Origin: Thermocrinis albus DSM 14484
GTDB taxonomy: Bacteria > Aquificota > Aquificia > Aquificales > Aquificaceae
DNA length: 64,000 nt
Assembly (NCBI RefSeq): GCF_000025605.1
Contig: NC_013894.1
Location: forward strand, 233,529-297,528
Direction: 5' to 3'
Translations under genes and position numbers: made by a program
Notes under the pieces: generated by a model
Told to the model about the DNA's origin: nothing
What the model saw: the letters and a program-made list of their open reading frames with translations, nothing else
Database searches by the model: none
In this document: positions 8,782 to 17,183 of the stretch, piece by piece
Layout of the letters: every line of letters begins with the position of its first letter
Position numbering within the stretch: the stretch's first letter is position 1

Positions 8782-11105
8782 CAGAAAAACACACCCAAAA
8801 CGAAGTGTAGCTTGGTTCGGGAGGTGTCCCCCGGAACCTTTTTGGTCTTAAAGGCCAGGTCCAGTTTAATGGGTGCAAAGGGTGTTATGAACCTTACACC
8901 TACACCAAAACCACCCCTGAGATTCTGGGTCTTCAACTCTTTCCAGTCATTGAAACCAAGACCTGTGTCATAAAAGACAGCTCCGTAGAGGACATTTTTG
9001 TAGATAGGATAGTTGGCCTCAAAGGATAAAATGAGTTCTTTCTTTGCTCCCACAGGTTCGTGGACATTAGGATCCAGTGGACCCGCATATCCGTACTTGT
9101 AACCCCTTATGGTAAAGTCCCCACCTACAAAGAAGCGCTCGTCCAGAGGTACAGTCTTTCCTCCGTATGGCTCCACAACACCCAGCACTCCCTTAAAGCT
9201 GAATATAAGACCTGTGTCCAGCCACGTGTCCTTTATAAACCGCTGGTGAGACAGCACCACCTTGTTGAACCTCTCCGTACCGCCCAGTACAGGTACAGCC
9301 ACCGAGTAACTAATATCGGTGATGGAACCTTTAGTGGGAAAGAGGTAGTTGTCTCTGGTGTCTCTTGTTATACCCAAGAAGAGTTTTCTGGACTGTCTTG
9401 TTCCTTCTTCCTGACGCAGAACCACAGAGGCAGAAGGTGATATGTTAGAGTAGCGTACCCTCTGTATGCTGGTGCCTACCGTAAAGCGCCAATATTCCTT
9501 TATCTCTCTGGAAAGAGAAAGGTCAAGACCTGTACGGCTGACCGTGTAGGTGGTATAGTCTATCCTTCTGTCATACACAGATCCCGTTAAGTCTATAGGT
9601 TTGTTGAGGAACCACTTGCGTGTGTAGGAGAAAGAGTTATCCTTATAATGGCTGCCGTAAGACACCGATATACCCGCAATATCACCTGTTCCCAAAAAGT
9701 TACCCTTGCGCAAGGCCACAAAACCCGACACTTTAGTGATCTGGTTGTATCCTAAACCTACCGAGAACTGACCGGTAAACCTCTCTCTCACCTTTGCCAC
9801 AAAGTCCCACTTGTTTCTGTCAGCAGGAAAAGGTTCTATATCTACATCCTGATAGTAACCGAGGTTAAAGATCCTGGTTCTGGACCTATCTATCTCCTTT
9901 TGGTTGACGAGATCTCCTTCCTGAAACCTCAGCTCTCTTCTTATGACGTAGTCCCTCGTCTCATAGTTACCCCTTACTTCTATTCTATCGGCATACACAG
10001 GTTCGCCCTCCTCTATACGCATCAGAACACTGACCTCTTTCTTCTCGGGATCTACCTGAGGCTCCTCTTGAACGTTCACCATGAGAAATCCCAGTTGGGA
10101 GTACTTGTCCTTTATGTTCTGTATTATCTTCTGGATAACTTCTTCCCTGAAGTAACCACCTTTATTCTTCTTCAGTGTGTTTCCCACAAGCTCTGTGGTA
10201 CTAAAGTAAGTGTTCCCTTCCAGTTTCAGCTCCTTAAGTTTGTAACGTGGCCCTTCCTTCACCTTTATGGTGATGCTGTACCTGTTGCCTTCCTTTTTGA
10301 TACTGTAACTCACGTCCGCTTCCAGAAAGCCCTCTGATTTGTAAAACTCCTTTATTTTTTGTACGTCATCTTTAAGGATCTCCTCACTGAAAGGAGGACG
10401 AAAACGGAAAGCCAGTAAGCTGGGTTCCTTTGTCTCCATAAGATCTTTTAGTCTACCGCTTCTGAAACTCTTGTTACCCTCAAAAGTAATACTTCCTACG
10501 TACTCAGGCTCACCCTCTTTGATGATGTAGACCAGTTTAGAAGCACCTTTCTTAGGGACAAGCTGGTAATAAACCTCCACGTTAGGATAACCTTCGCGAG
10601 CGTACGCCTGTATTATGCGCCTTTTAATAATCTCCATCTCCTCTTTACTGAGAACGCGCCCCAGCGTGAGTCTTCTTTGGATCTCTACCTTTTCCTCCAC
10701 AGCGGGTGAGGAGGTATAACCTTTGGTTAACTCCTCTATGTTTATCTTACCTACCTCAGTCTCTATACCTATCTTTTTCTCCAGGTCTTCGGACTTTATC
10801 TTTTTGTTACCTACGAACTCTATCCTGTATATGACAGGAAGATCCTCTACTCTGTAGTAGAGATTTATCTTGTCGCCCACCTTCTCACCGTAAACCTCTA
10901 CCTTATCGAAGAACCCTGTTCTGTAGAGCCTCCTTATGTCCTCTCTCACCAGATCCGGTGTATAGGTAACACCTTCCCTCGCTCTTATTATGGAGAGGAT
11001 GAGTTCATCAGGAACATAACGATTACCGCTCACCTCCACACGGCCTATCACCTGTGAAAAGGCAAACCATACGGATATTAGGATTAGGCTAAAGGATCTC
11101 CACAC
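8781..11105 (-). CDS. bamA: Outer membrane protein assembly factor BamA (Omp85)
   Basis: Inserts beta-barrel proteins into the outer membrane. A signal peptide (about 1-18) precedes successive POTRA repeats (glycine-containing strands such as [48 protein letters not shown], which suggests five), then a C-terminal barrel from about 450 that ends in aromatic VLGVFF. The conserved [15 protein letters not shown] lid motif is visible. 774 residues is the usual size. Start is GTG at 11105 with a GGGGAG site six bases before; it overlaps purM by 17 bases. Together with lpxI and msbA it shows a diderm envelope. Confidence 0.93.
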   Translation of the reverse strand: MWRSFSLILISVWFAFSQVIGRVEVSGNRYVPDELILSIIRAREGVTYTPDLVREDIRRLYRTGFFDKVEVYGEKVGDKINLYYRVEDLPVIYRIEFVGNKKIKSEDLEKKIGIETEVGKINIEELTKGYTSSPAVEEKVEIQRRLTLGRVLSKEEMEIIKRRIIQAYAREGYPNVEVYYQLVPKKGASKLVYIIKEGEPEYVGSITFEGNKSFRSGRLKDLMETKEPSLLAFRFRPPFSEEILKDDVQKIKEFYKSEGFLEADVSYSIKKEGNRYSITIKVKEGPRYKLKELKLEGNTYFSTTELVGNTLKKNKGGYFREEVIQKIIQNIKDKYSQLGFLMVNVQEEPQVDPEKKEVSVLMRIEEGEPVYADRIEVRGNYETRDYVIRRELRFQEGDLVNQKEIDRSRTRIFNLGYYQDVDIEPFPADRNKWDFVAKVRERFTGQFSVGLGYNQITKVSGFVALRKGNFLGTGDIAGISVSYGSHYKDNSFSYTRKWFLNKPIDLTGSVYDRRIDYTTYTVSRTGLDLSLSREIKEYWRFTVGTSIQRVRYSNISPSASVVLRQEEGTRQSRKLFLGITRDTRDNYLFPTKGSITDISYSVAVPVLGGTERFNKVVLSHQRFIKDTWLDTGLIFSFKGVLGVVEPYGGKTVPLDERFFVGGDFTIRGYKYGYAGPLDPNVHEPVGAKKELILSFEANYPIYKNVLYGAVFYDTGLGFNDWKELKTQNLRGGFGVGVRFITPFAPIKLDLAFKTKKVPGDTSRTKLHFVLGVFF

Positions 11106-12096
11106 TTCTTTCTCCCCTCAATACCTCACCTATTATAAATGCATCGGGTAAGGTTTCAGTTACTTTATCCAAATGATCTTTGTCTACCACCAAGATGAAA
11201 CCTACACCCATGTTGAAGACTCTAAACATCTCCTCCTCTTCTATCTCACCCAGTTTCTTTATCCAAGAGAAAGGGAACCTCTCACCTATAACGGATCTAT
11301 CTACACGCGCCTTTATGCCCTCAGGTAACACCCTTATCAAATTACCAGGGATGCCTCCCCCCGTTACGTGCACCATAGCCTTTGGCATCAGCTTTGCGGT
11401 CCGTAGTTTCTTTATGTCTTCCCAGTATATGCGAGTAGGTTCTAAAAGCACCTCTGCCACAGTTTTGCCCCACTCTTGTAGATAGTGATGATAGTCCACC
11501 TTCTTCACCTCAAGAACCTTTCTGATGAGAGAGTAACCGTTACTGTGAAAACCGGAGGATGGAATTGCTAAAAGGAGATCACCCTCTCTTATGGAGCTTC
11601 CTGTTATAAGCTCATCTTCCTCACAGATACCAACACAAAAGCCCACAAGATCGTACACACCGAGCGGATAAAAGTCCGGCATCTGAGCGGTTTCACCCCC
11701 CACAAGGGGAACCTCGGCCCTCCTGCAACCTTCCAGTATACCCTCCATGACAGACCTAAGCACCTCTTCAGTTACATCTCCAAAAGCTATGTAATCCAGG
11801 AAAGCTATGGGAATAGCACCTGAGGTTATAACATCGTTGACATTCATGGCAACAAGATCTATACCCACCGTGCTGTGTATACCTACCTTTTGAGCCACTA
11901 AAAGCTTTGTTCCCACACCGTCGGTGGACATCATCACCACCGGCCTCTTCATGGGAGGAATTTTCACACCACTGGCAAAGCTCCCCAGCAACTTTACCTC
12001 AAAGGGCATACTGCTGACCCTTTCCTTTATGAAGTTCACGAACCTCTGAGCTTTCTCCTCATCCACACCTGCCTGTTTGTAAGTTAACTTACCCAT
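11089..12096 (-). CDS. purM: Phosphoribosylformylglycinamidine cyclo-ligase
   Basis: AIR synthetase, step five of purine synthesis: ATP-dependent closure of FGAM to AIR. Begins MGKLTYKQAGVD, with GSFASG, MMSTDGVGTKLL, MNVNDVITSGA, GGETAQMPDFY, GLIPSSGFHSNGYSL-like (IPSSGFHSNGYSLIRK) and HVTGGGIPGN. 335 residues, normal. The ATG lies 8 bases inside thpR. A second purine gene (purK) is at 55 kb; the pathway is scattered, as is usual in this lineage. Confidence 0.96.
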   Translation of the reverse strand: MGKLTYKQAGVDEEKAQRFVNFIKERVSSMPFEVKLLGSFASGVKIPPMKRPVVMMSTDGVGTKLLVAQKVGIHSTVGIDLVAMNVNDVITSGAIPIAFLDYIAFGDVTEEVLRSVMEGILEGCRRAEVPLVGGETAQMPDFYPLGVYDLVGFCVGICEEDELITGSSIREGDLLLAIPSSGFHSNGYSLIRKVLEVKKVDYHHYLQEWGKTVAEVLLEPTRIYWEDIKKLRTAKLMPKAMVHVTGGGIPGNLIRVLPEGIKARVDRSVIGERFPFSWIKKLGEIEEEEMFRVFNMGVGFILVVDKDHLDKVTETLPDAFIIGEVLRGERSVEIL

Positions 12097-12652
12097 GGAA
12101 ATAAAACTCCTCCAGTACCGTGTATATTGGACCTACAGAAGTAAGACTGCTCTTAACGAGAGCTATGCTCTCTATGGTATCCTCTCCAAAAAAAGTGTTC
12201 TGGTGTTGGCGGAGGAAGTTCTTTAACCACCTCTTATCGTACTCCTTTATACGACACACAGTCACGTGGGGATAGAACGGCTTACCATCTGTCTTTATGC
12301 CCACACGCCTTGTGGCGTTGATAACGTCCCTTGCCAGGTTCTTAAGCTGGTTATGACCCTCCGCTACACCTATCCACAACACCCTTGCCCTTTCAACATC
12401 AGGGAAAACACCCAAAGACCTATACTTTACCTTCACCGGTTTTTGCTTTTGAACCACTTCCTGAAGAGCCTTCACTATATCCAAAAGTTTACTTTCCTCC
12501 ACCTCACCTATAAACTGATAGGTAATGTGGTAGTTTTGAGGTTCCACCCACTTACCTTTTATGTGACGTTCAGCTTTCTCCTTTATCAACTCCACCTGCT
12601 CCTGAATCCTTTTAGTGGTGAAGGACCCAACAAAAACTCTTACCATAGACAT
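12089..12652 (-). CDS. thpR: RNA 2',3'-cyclic phosphodiesterase (2H family)
   Basis: Two-histidine phosphoesterase that opens RNA 2',3'-cyclic phosphates (formerly 2'-5' RNA ligase). Both HxTx motifs are present: NYHITYQF around residue 42 and FYPHVTVCR around residue 128, with the RVFVGSF start typical of the family. 187 residues fits. Start at 12652 (MSM) or 12646 (second Met) cannot be separated. A minus-strand GATAAT lies 4 bases upstream. First gene of a tightly overlapping run into purM, bamA and thiD. The biological substrate of ThpR in bacteria is poorly known. Confidence 0.88.
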   Translation of the reverse strand: MSMVRVFVGSFTTKRIQEQVELIKEKAERHIKGKWVEPQNYHITYQFIGEVEESKLLDIVKALQEVVQKQKPVKVKYRSLGVFPDVERARVLWIGVAEGHNQLKNLARDVINATRRVGIKTDGKPFYPHVTVCRIKEYDKRWLKNFLRQHQNTFFGEDTIESIALVKSSLTSVGPIYTVLEEFYFHG

Positions 12653-12701
12653 GAGTATTATCTTACAGTTACTTTCCTAATGCAAGGGGTCAAGAAGAAC
12701 C

Positions 12702-12730
12702 TTGTCATAATCCTCCTTTTGGTATATAAT
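12702..12730 (+). promoter_or_regulatory. Sigma-70 type promoter upstream of the structured region
   Basis: TTGTCA (12702-12707), 17-base spacer, TATAAT (12725-12730). Predicted start is close to 12737, which is the first base of the nested hairpin described below. It reads towards the CRISPR array, away from thpR. No protein gene lies downstream before the array, so the product should be an RNA: either a separate small RNA or a long array leader. Confidence 0.5.
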
Positions 12731-12735
12731 ATCCA

Positions 12736-12970
12736 CCAAGACGGAGGGTCCACATAGGACCCTTGTTATCTTGGCAACTGAATAGAGGGTTGGTATTTCT
12801 TTGCAAGAGTGACTTTTAGGCATCTAGACATTTTTTAGTATTGATGTCTTGATGCAGAAATTTCTAATGCTTGAGAGAGTAAGCTCAGAGAGGGGTACTT
12901 TTGGATGCTCTCCGAGACACCTGGAGTTTCCGAAAATAAACTTCATTTTGCGAAGGGTACCCCCTCTCTA
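12736..12970 (+). ncRNA. Candidate structured non-coding RNA / CRISPR leader transcript
   Basis: About 235 bases with several strong inverted repeats right after a promoter and with no credible coding frame. Seen: (1) CCAAGA 12736-12741 with TCTTGG 12769-12774 enclosing AGGGTCC 12745-12751 and GGACCCT 12757-12763 (5-base loop); (2) CATCTAGACAT 12821-12831 with ATGTCTTGATG 12844-12854 (one T-T mismatch); (3) AGAGAGGGGTAC 12887-12898 with GTACCCCCTCTCT 12957-12969, enclosing smaller stems such as CTTC/GAAG. I do not recognise it as tmRNA, SRP RNA or RNase P RNA, and the series of hairpins does not look like the single rod of 6S RNA. Strand is inferred from the promoter. Confidence 0.4.
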
Positions 12971-13013
12971 AAGTTGTTGATTTTGTAGGATAAGATTAAT
13001 ATGATGAGTTGGG
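12971..13013 (+). promoter_or_regulatory. CRISPR-proximal leader with promoter
   Basis: A/T-rich 43 bases directly before the first repeat. TTGATT (12977-12982), 17-base spacer, TATGAT (13000-13005) would start transcription at about 13011-13014, exactly at the first repeat. Placing the leader on this side agrees with the degenerate repeats at the far end of the array and with the repeat's 3' GTTGAAAG, which matches the usual crRNA 5' handle form. Confidence 0.45.
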
Positions 13014-16000
13014 GTTTCTAATGTACCGTGTGGAGTTGAAAGTTTACTAAATGGGCACTCTGCACAATACTGTGCAGGGGTTTCTAATGTACCGTGTGGA
13101 GTTGAAAGAGCTGTCAGGTCTTGTATAAAGGTATTCACGCATTTTTGTTTCTAATGTACCGTGTGGAGTTGAAAGGTGATGTTTTTACTTGCAAGGTTTA
13201 TCGTGTGTGGCGTGTTTCTAATGTACCGTGTGGAGTTGAAAGTTTCTTTATCGTAAGGATACTTATTGACAAACTTAAGCACGTTTCTAATGTACCGTGT
13301 GGAGTTGAAAGCTTCCGTCCTTGCATTATAAATTGCAACTTTGAACCTGTTTCTAATGTACCGTGTGGAGTTGAAAGTGATCTTGGATACAATCATGAGA
13401 ACGCTGTAATACTGTTTCTAATGTACCGTGTGGAGTTGAAAGTCAACTGTTAACTCATCAATAAAGATAGGTTCTGTACTACCATCGTTTCTAATGTACC
13501 GTGTGGAGTTGAAAGAATCTGAAAGCTTCACACCTACCACCGTAGTAGCTCGTTTCTAATGTACCGTGTGGAGTTGAAAGTATACTTGGTGAAACTTCCA
13601 CCACCAGCTTCAAAGCTAGTTTCTAATGTACCGTGTGGAGTTGAAAGCCTAAAAAGAAGGTGGGAATACGTTCAGGAAGGTGCTTCGTTTCTAATGTACC
13701 GTGTGGAGTTGAAAGTGAAAATGTACTGCGTGGTTCTTGGAATCCTTCTGGAGGTTTCTAATGTACCGTGTGGAGTTGAAAGAACTGTGCAACAAATTGC
13801 GTTGCTTTTTCTTGCGATAGTTTCTAATGTACCGTGTGGAGTTGAAAGAAGGTCTTGACTTCTACGTCCTCACCGCCCACTCCCACCGGTTTCTAATGTA
13901 CCGTGTGGAGTTGAAAGGATAAAGGTGGAGAGAATGTTTAACCTGCTGTCTATGTCGGTTTCTAATGTACCGTGTGGAGTTGAAAGGTGGATGTTGCAAT
14001 TGAGGTGGGTAGAAGGTTTGTAGTTTCTAATGTACCGTGTGGAGTTGAAAGCGCTTACGCATGGCTAATGCGAATTTGTCCGCTTACGCGTTTCTAATGT
14101 ACCGTGTGGAGTTGAAAGTCAGGTGCGGTTGTACTGTCTGGTGAATTGGATGGTGTGGTTTCTAATGTACCGTGTGGAGTTGAAAGGTTGAAAGGTTGGC
14201 ATCTATAAGAGTAAATGCTTCTTTTCTTATGGTTTCTAATGTACCGTGTGGAGTTGAAAGGTAAAAGCGTTAAGGCTACTATTCTTGCCATAGTCCGTTT
14301 CTAATGTACCGTGTGGAGTTGAAAGTGAAGGAAAAACTTCTGAGCCACTTTCTAAGAAGCATGTTTCTAATGTACCGTGTGGAGTTGAAAGGAGGGAGCA
14401 AAGATGAGGAAGTTGATGGTAGCTATCTTGTTTCTAATGTACCGTGTGGAGTTGAAAGTTCACAGTGAGCATTCCTAAGGAGAGACAGGACAGGAGTTTC
14501 TAATGTACCGTGTGGAGTTGAAAGGAAGGTGTGGTAAATGAAGTCTGTCCAGCGTTGAAGAGTTTCTAATGTACCGTGTGGAGTTGAAAGGATAGAACAT
14601 TAGAGGATAGGATCAACAGAATGGTGAGTTTCTAATGTACCGTGTGGAGTTGAAAGGTGATCTTTCCACCCAAGAGCTTTAAGAACATCAATCCTGTTTC
14701 TAATGTACCGTGTGGAGTTGAAAGGTAGAGAGCTACGAGGAGCTTCTCAATGCAGTGGTAAGTTTCTAATGTACCGTGTGGAGTTGAAAGTACAGTGAAT
14801 TCATAAAGATTTTGTAAAAGTACGCATAGTTTCTAATGTACCGTGTGGAGTTGAAAGCAAGACCCTACCATTTTAGCAAAGAAGGGCTCTCTCTTGAGTA
14901 ATGGTTTCTAATGTACCGTGTGGAGTTGAAAGAGTAATAGAACCGAGAAATCAAGGAAGGATAAAAGCTTGTTTCTAATGTACCGTGTGGAGTTGAAAGT
15001 TCTGAACATCCAGAGCTTGCCAAACATCAAAACGATGTTTCTAATGTACCGTGTGGAGTTGAAAGCATTAACAGAACCAACGAGATAACCCGCCAGACTC
15101 TGTTTCTAATGTACCGTGTGGAGTTGAAAGGATAGAACATTAGAGGATAGGATCAACAGAATGGTGAGTTTCTAATGTACCGTGTGGAGTTGAAAGGATT
15201 ATAAAAAATCCTCTTCAACTCCTTGCGCAAAAGTTTCTAATGTACCGTGTGGAGTTGAAAGAAAAGAAAGGGTTAAACTTAATACTCATGGCAGGTGTAG
15301 GGTTTCTAATGTACCGTGTGGAGTTGAAAGTTGATTGTTCTACATGATGGTCCATCAGTCTTCACCTGTTTCTAATGTACCGTGTGGAGTTGAAAGCTAC
15401 TATCGCGTCTACTTTTGCAGATACTTCGCAAGATGCTTGTTTCTAATGTACCGTGTGGAGTTGAAAGTTTGAGTTACAGAGAAAATCAGAACTTGCAAGA
15501 GCTATGTTTCTAATGTACCGTGTGGAGTTGAAAGATCTGGTTAAAAGATCATGTGCTTCTTGTTCTGTGATATTTCTAATGTACCGTGTGGAGTTGAAAG
15601 CAAAGGCTCTGTGGAAGTCTTCCATCCGCTCCCAATTGTTTCTAATGTACCGTGTGGAGTTGAAAGCTACCTAAACGGTGCGGTTTCGTGCCGTGCCGCG
15701 CTTTTTGTTTCTAATGTACCGTGTGGAGTTGAAAGAGCTTGTCAAGGCTTGGCAAAACTACGGTAGGAGGTGCGGTTTCTAATGTACCGTGTGGAGTTGA
15801 AAGGTGTACTCAATTGGTAGTCTCCTGAATACATTCACTGCAAATGGTTTCTAATGTACCGTGTGGAGTTGAAAGGATATAGAGAAAGTATGATCTAAAT
15901 CATAATCAACCGTTTCTAATGTACCGTGTGGAGTTGAAAGATATGGTTCTTACGGTGTTGGTGTTGCTATACAGACATTGTTTCTAATGTACCGTGTGGA

Positions 16001-16807
16001 GTTGAAAGGTATCTGTTTTCTGTATAGCTCTACTATGTTCTCTGCTGGTTTCTAATGTACCGTGTGGAGTTGAAAGTCTTCAGTAACAAACAAGCTATCA
16101 GTGTCAACATATGTTTCTAATGTACCGTGTGGAGTTGAAAGGTTTGTTATCTGCACCTTCCCTACCGCCTGCCCATTAAGGTTTCTAATGTACCGTGTGG
16201 AGTTGAAAGTCATGTGGCTCGCTCCCGACTTAAGAGGCTTACAAAGGTGTTTCTAATGTACCGTGTGGAGTTGAAAGAGCAACAAATCCGCACACCAGAC
16301 CAAACACTACAAATGTTTCTAATGTACCGTGTGGAGTTGAAAGAGCAAGTAAATCATGTGCTTCTTGTTCTGTGATGTCGTTTCTAATGTACCGTGTGGA
16401 GTTGAAAGGATCTACTTAGGCAATGCTTTCTCACTATCCATGCTACGTTTCTAATGTACCGTGTGGAGTTGAAAGGATCCTAAGATACTCCAAAACATCC
16501 TCGCAAAAGCAGTGAGTTTCTAATGTACCGTGTGGAGTTGAAAGAAAGAGCATCAGAGACAGATATGTGAAGAAGTTTGTGTTTCTAATGTACCGTGTGA
16601 AGTTGAAAGCAGAGCACACTCCGTCAAAGCACAGGAAACTTCCCTGAGTTTCTAATGTACCGTGTGGAGTTGAAAGGTGGGACCCTACAGGTGGAACTTC
16701 TTCAGGATGGGAGTTTCTAATGTACCGTGTGGAGTTGAAAGCACCGTACCGTTAGGTTAGGAGGAGGAAGGATGGGAGGTTTCTAATGTACCGTGTGGAG
16801 TTGAAAA
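13014..16807 (+). CRISPR. CRISPR array: 57 repeats of 29 bases, 56 spacers
   Basis: Counted by eye: 57 copies of a 29-base repeat starting GTTTCTAATG and ending GGAGTTGAAAG, with spacers mostly 36-40 bases (one of 45) and a mean period of about 67. Nearly all repeats are identical. Variants: repeat 39 (15572, first base A), repeat 54 (16581, base 20 G to A), repeat 57 (16779, last base A). Degeneration at the right end marks the old, leader-distal end, so the array is read left to right. Spacers 24 and 32 are identical; spacers 38 and 50 share 24 bases; spacer 18 begins with a second copy of the handle. No cas genes lie in the window, so type cannot be set; the GTTGAAAG end fits type I-A/B or III systems. 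Confidence 0.98.
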
Positions 16808-16842
16808 GAGAAATAGAAAACGTGGAGGTTTAAGTCCCTCCA
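16808..16842 (-). terminator. Intrinsic terminator of the dab operon
   Basis: On the minus strand a perfect 6-base stem TGGAGG/CCTCCA (16837-16842 with 16823-16828, 8-base loop) overlaps the stop codon of the PII-like gene and is followed by a T-rich tail (16808-16821). It would stop dab transcripts before they run antisense into the array. Read from the array side the same hairpin is followed by a short T run, so it may act in both directions. Confidence 0.6.
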
Positions 16843-17183
16843 TCTGCTTTTGTTGGTACATCACCAAACTTTCCTACCCTGCTAACCATAACACTACTTA
16901 CAAACACAACACCTGAATGCTTATTAAGGAAAGGAGTAATACCTTCAAGCACAGCTTCAACAAGATTCTCTGGCATTACTGAAATGACCATTACAAGAGT
17001 GTCCTCTTCATTAAACAGAAGGTGGCCTTCGTGAAAACCGTGACTTCCTTTTCCAGACAGGTTATGTATTATGGTGTAGCCAGTGGCACCAGCTCTGTCC
17101 AATAGATCCAAAACAAAGTCTAAGTCCTCACCTCTAACGATTATTTCCACCTTCTTCATCTCATAGAGTTTTACACTTTTCAT
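16830..17183 (-). CDS. PII-like regulatory protein of the dab operon
   Basis: 117 residues with a ferredoxin-like PII fold pattern: KKVEIIVRGEDLDFVLDLLD, then GATGYTIIHNLSGKGSHG, then a core strand VMVISVMPENLVEAVL and a C-terminal VVFVSSVMVSR. The T-loop region is short compared with GlnB/GlnK and lacks the uridylylated tyrosine context, so it belongs with the PII-like proteins linked to carbon uptake (CPII/SbtB type) rather than nitrogen PII. The ATG overlaps the dabA stop by four bases (ATGA) after a GAGGTGAAAG site. Likely role: gating DabAB in response to a nucleotide or bicarbonate signal; this is inferred from the neighbours and known relatives. Confidence 0.75.
   Translation of the reverse strand: MKSVKLYEMKKVEIIVRGEDLDFVLDLLDRAGATGYTIIHNLSGKGSHGFHEGHLLFNEEDTLVMVISVMPENLVEAVLEGITPFLNKHSGVVFVSSVMVSRVGKFGDVPTKADGGT

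Noticed and set aside
12266-12757. Plus-strand frame of 163 codons over thpR and the intergenic region
   Set aside because: Antisense to a well-recognised gene, no known motif, no ribosome-binding site.
12861-12870. TTTCTAATG in the leader, resembling the start of the CRISPR repeat
   Set aside because: Only nine bases match and the rest of the repeat is absent; it fits within the structured region and can be chance.
12736-12970. 6S RNA, tmRNA, SRP RNA or RNase P RNA as the identity of the structured region
   Set aside because: No conserved motifs of tmRNA, SRP or RNase P were found, and the serial hairpins do not form one long rod with a central bubble as 6S RNA does.
13121-15766. Open frames across the CRISPR array with repeated SNVPCGVES or FNSTRYIRN peptides
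   Set aside because: They are the 29-base repeat translated in frame with spacers of suitable length; not proteins.
13014-16807. Self-targeting spacers against genes of this window
   Set aside because: None was noticed, but a full comparison of 56 spacers against both strands cannot be done reliably by eye, so no claim is made.
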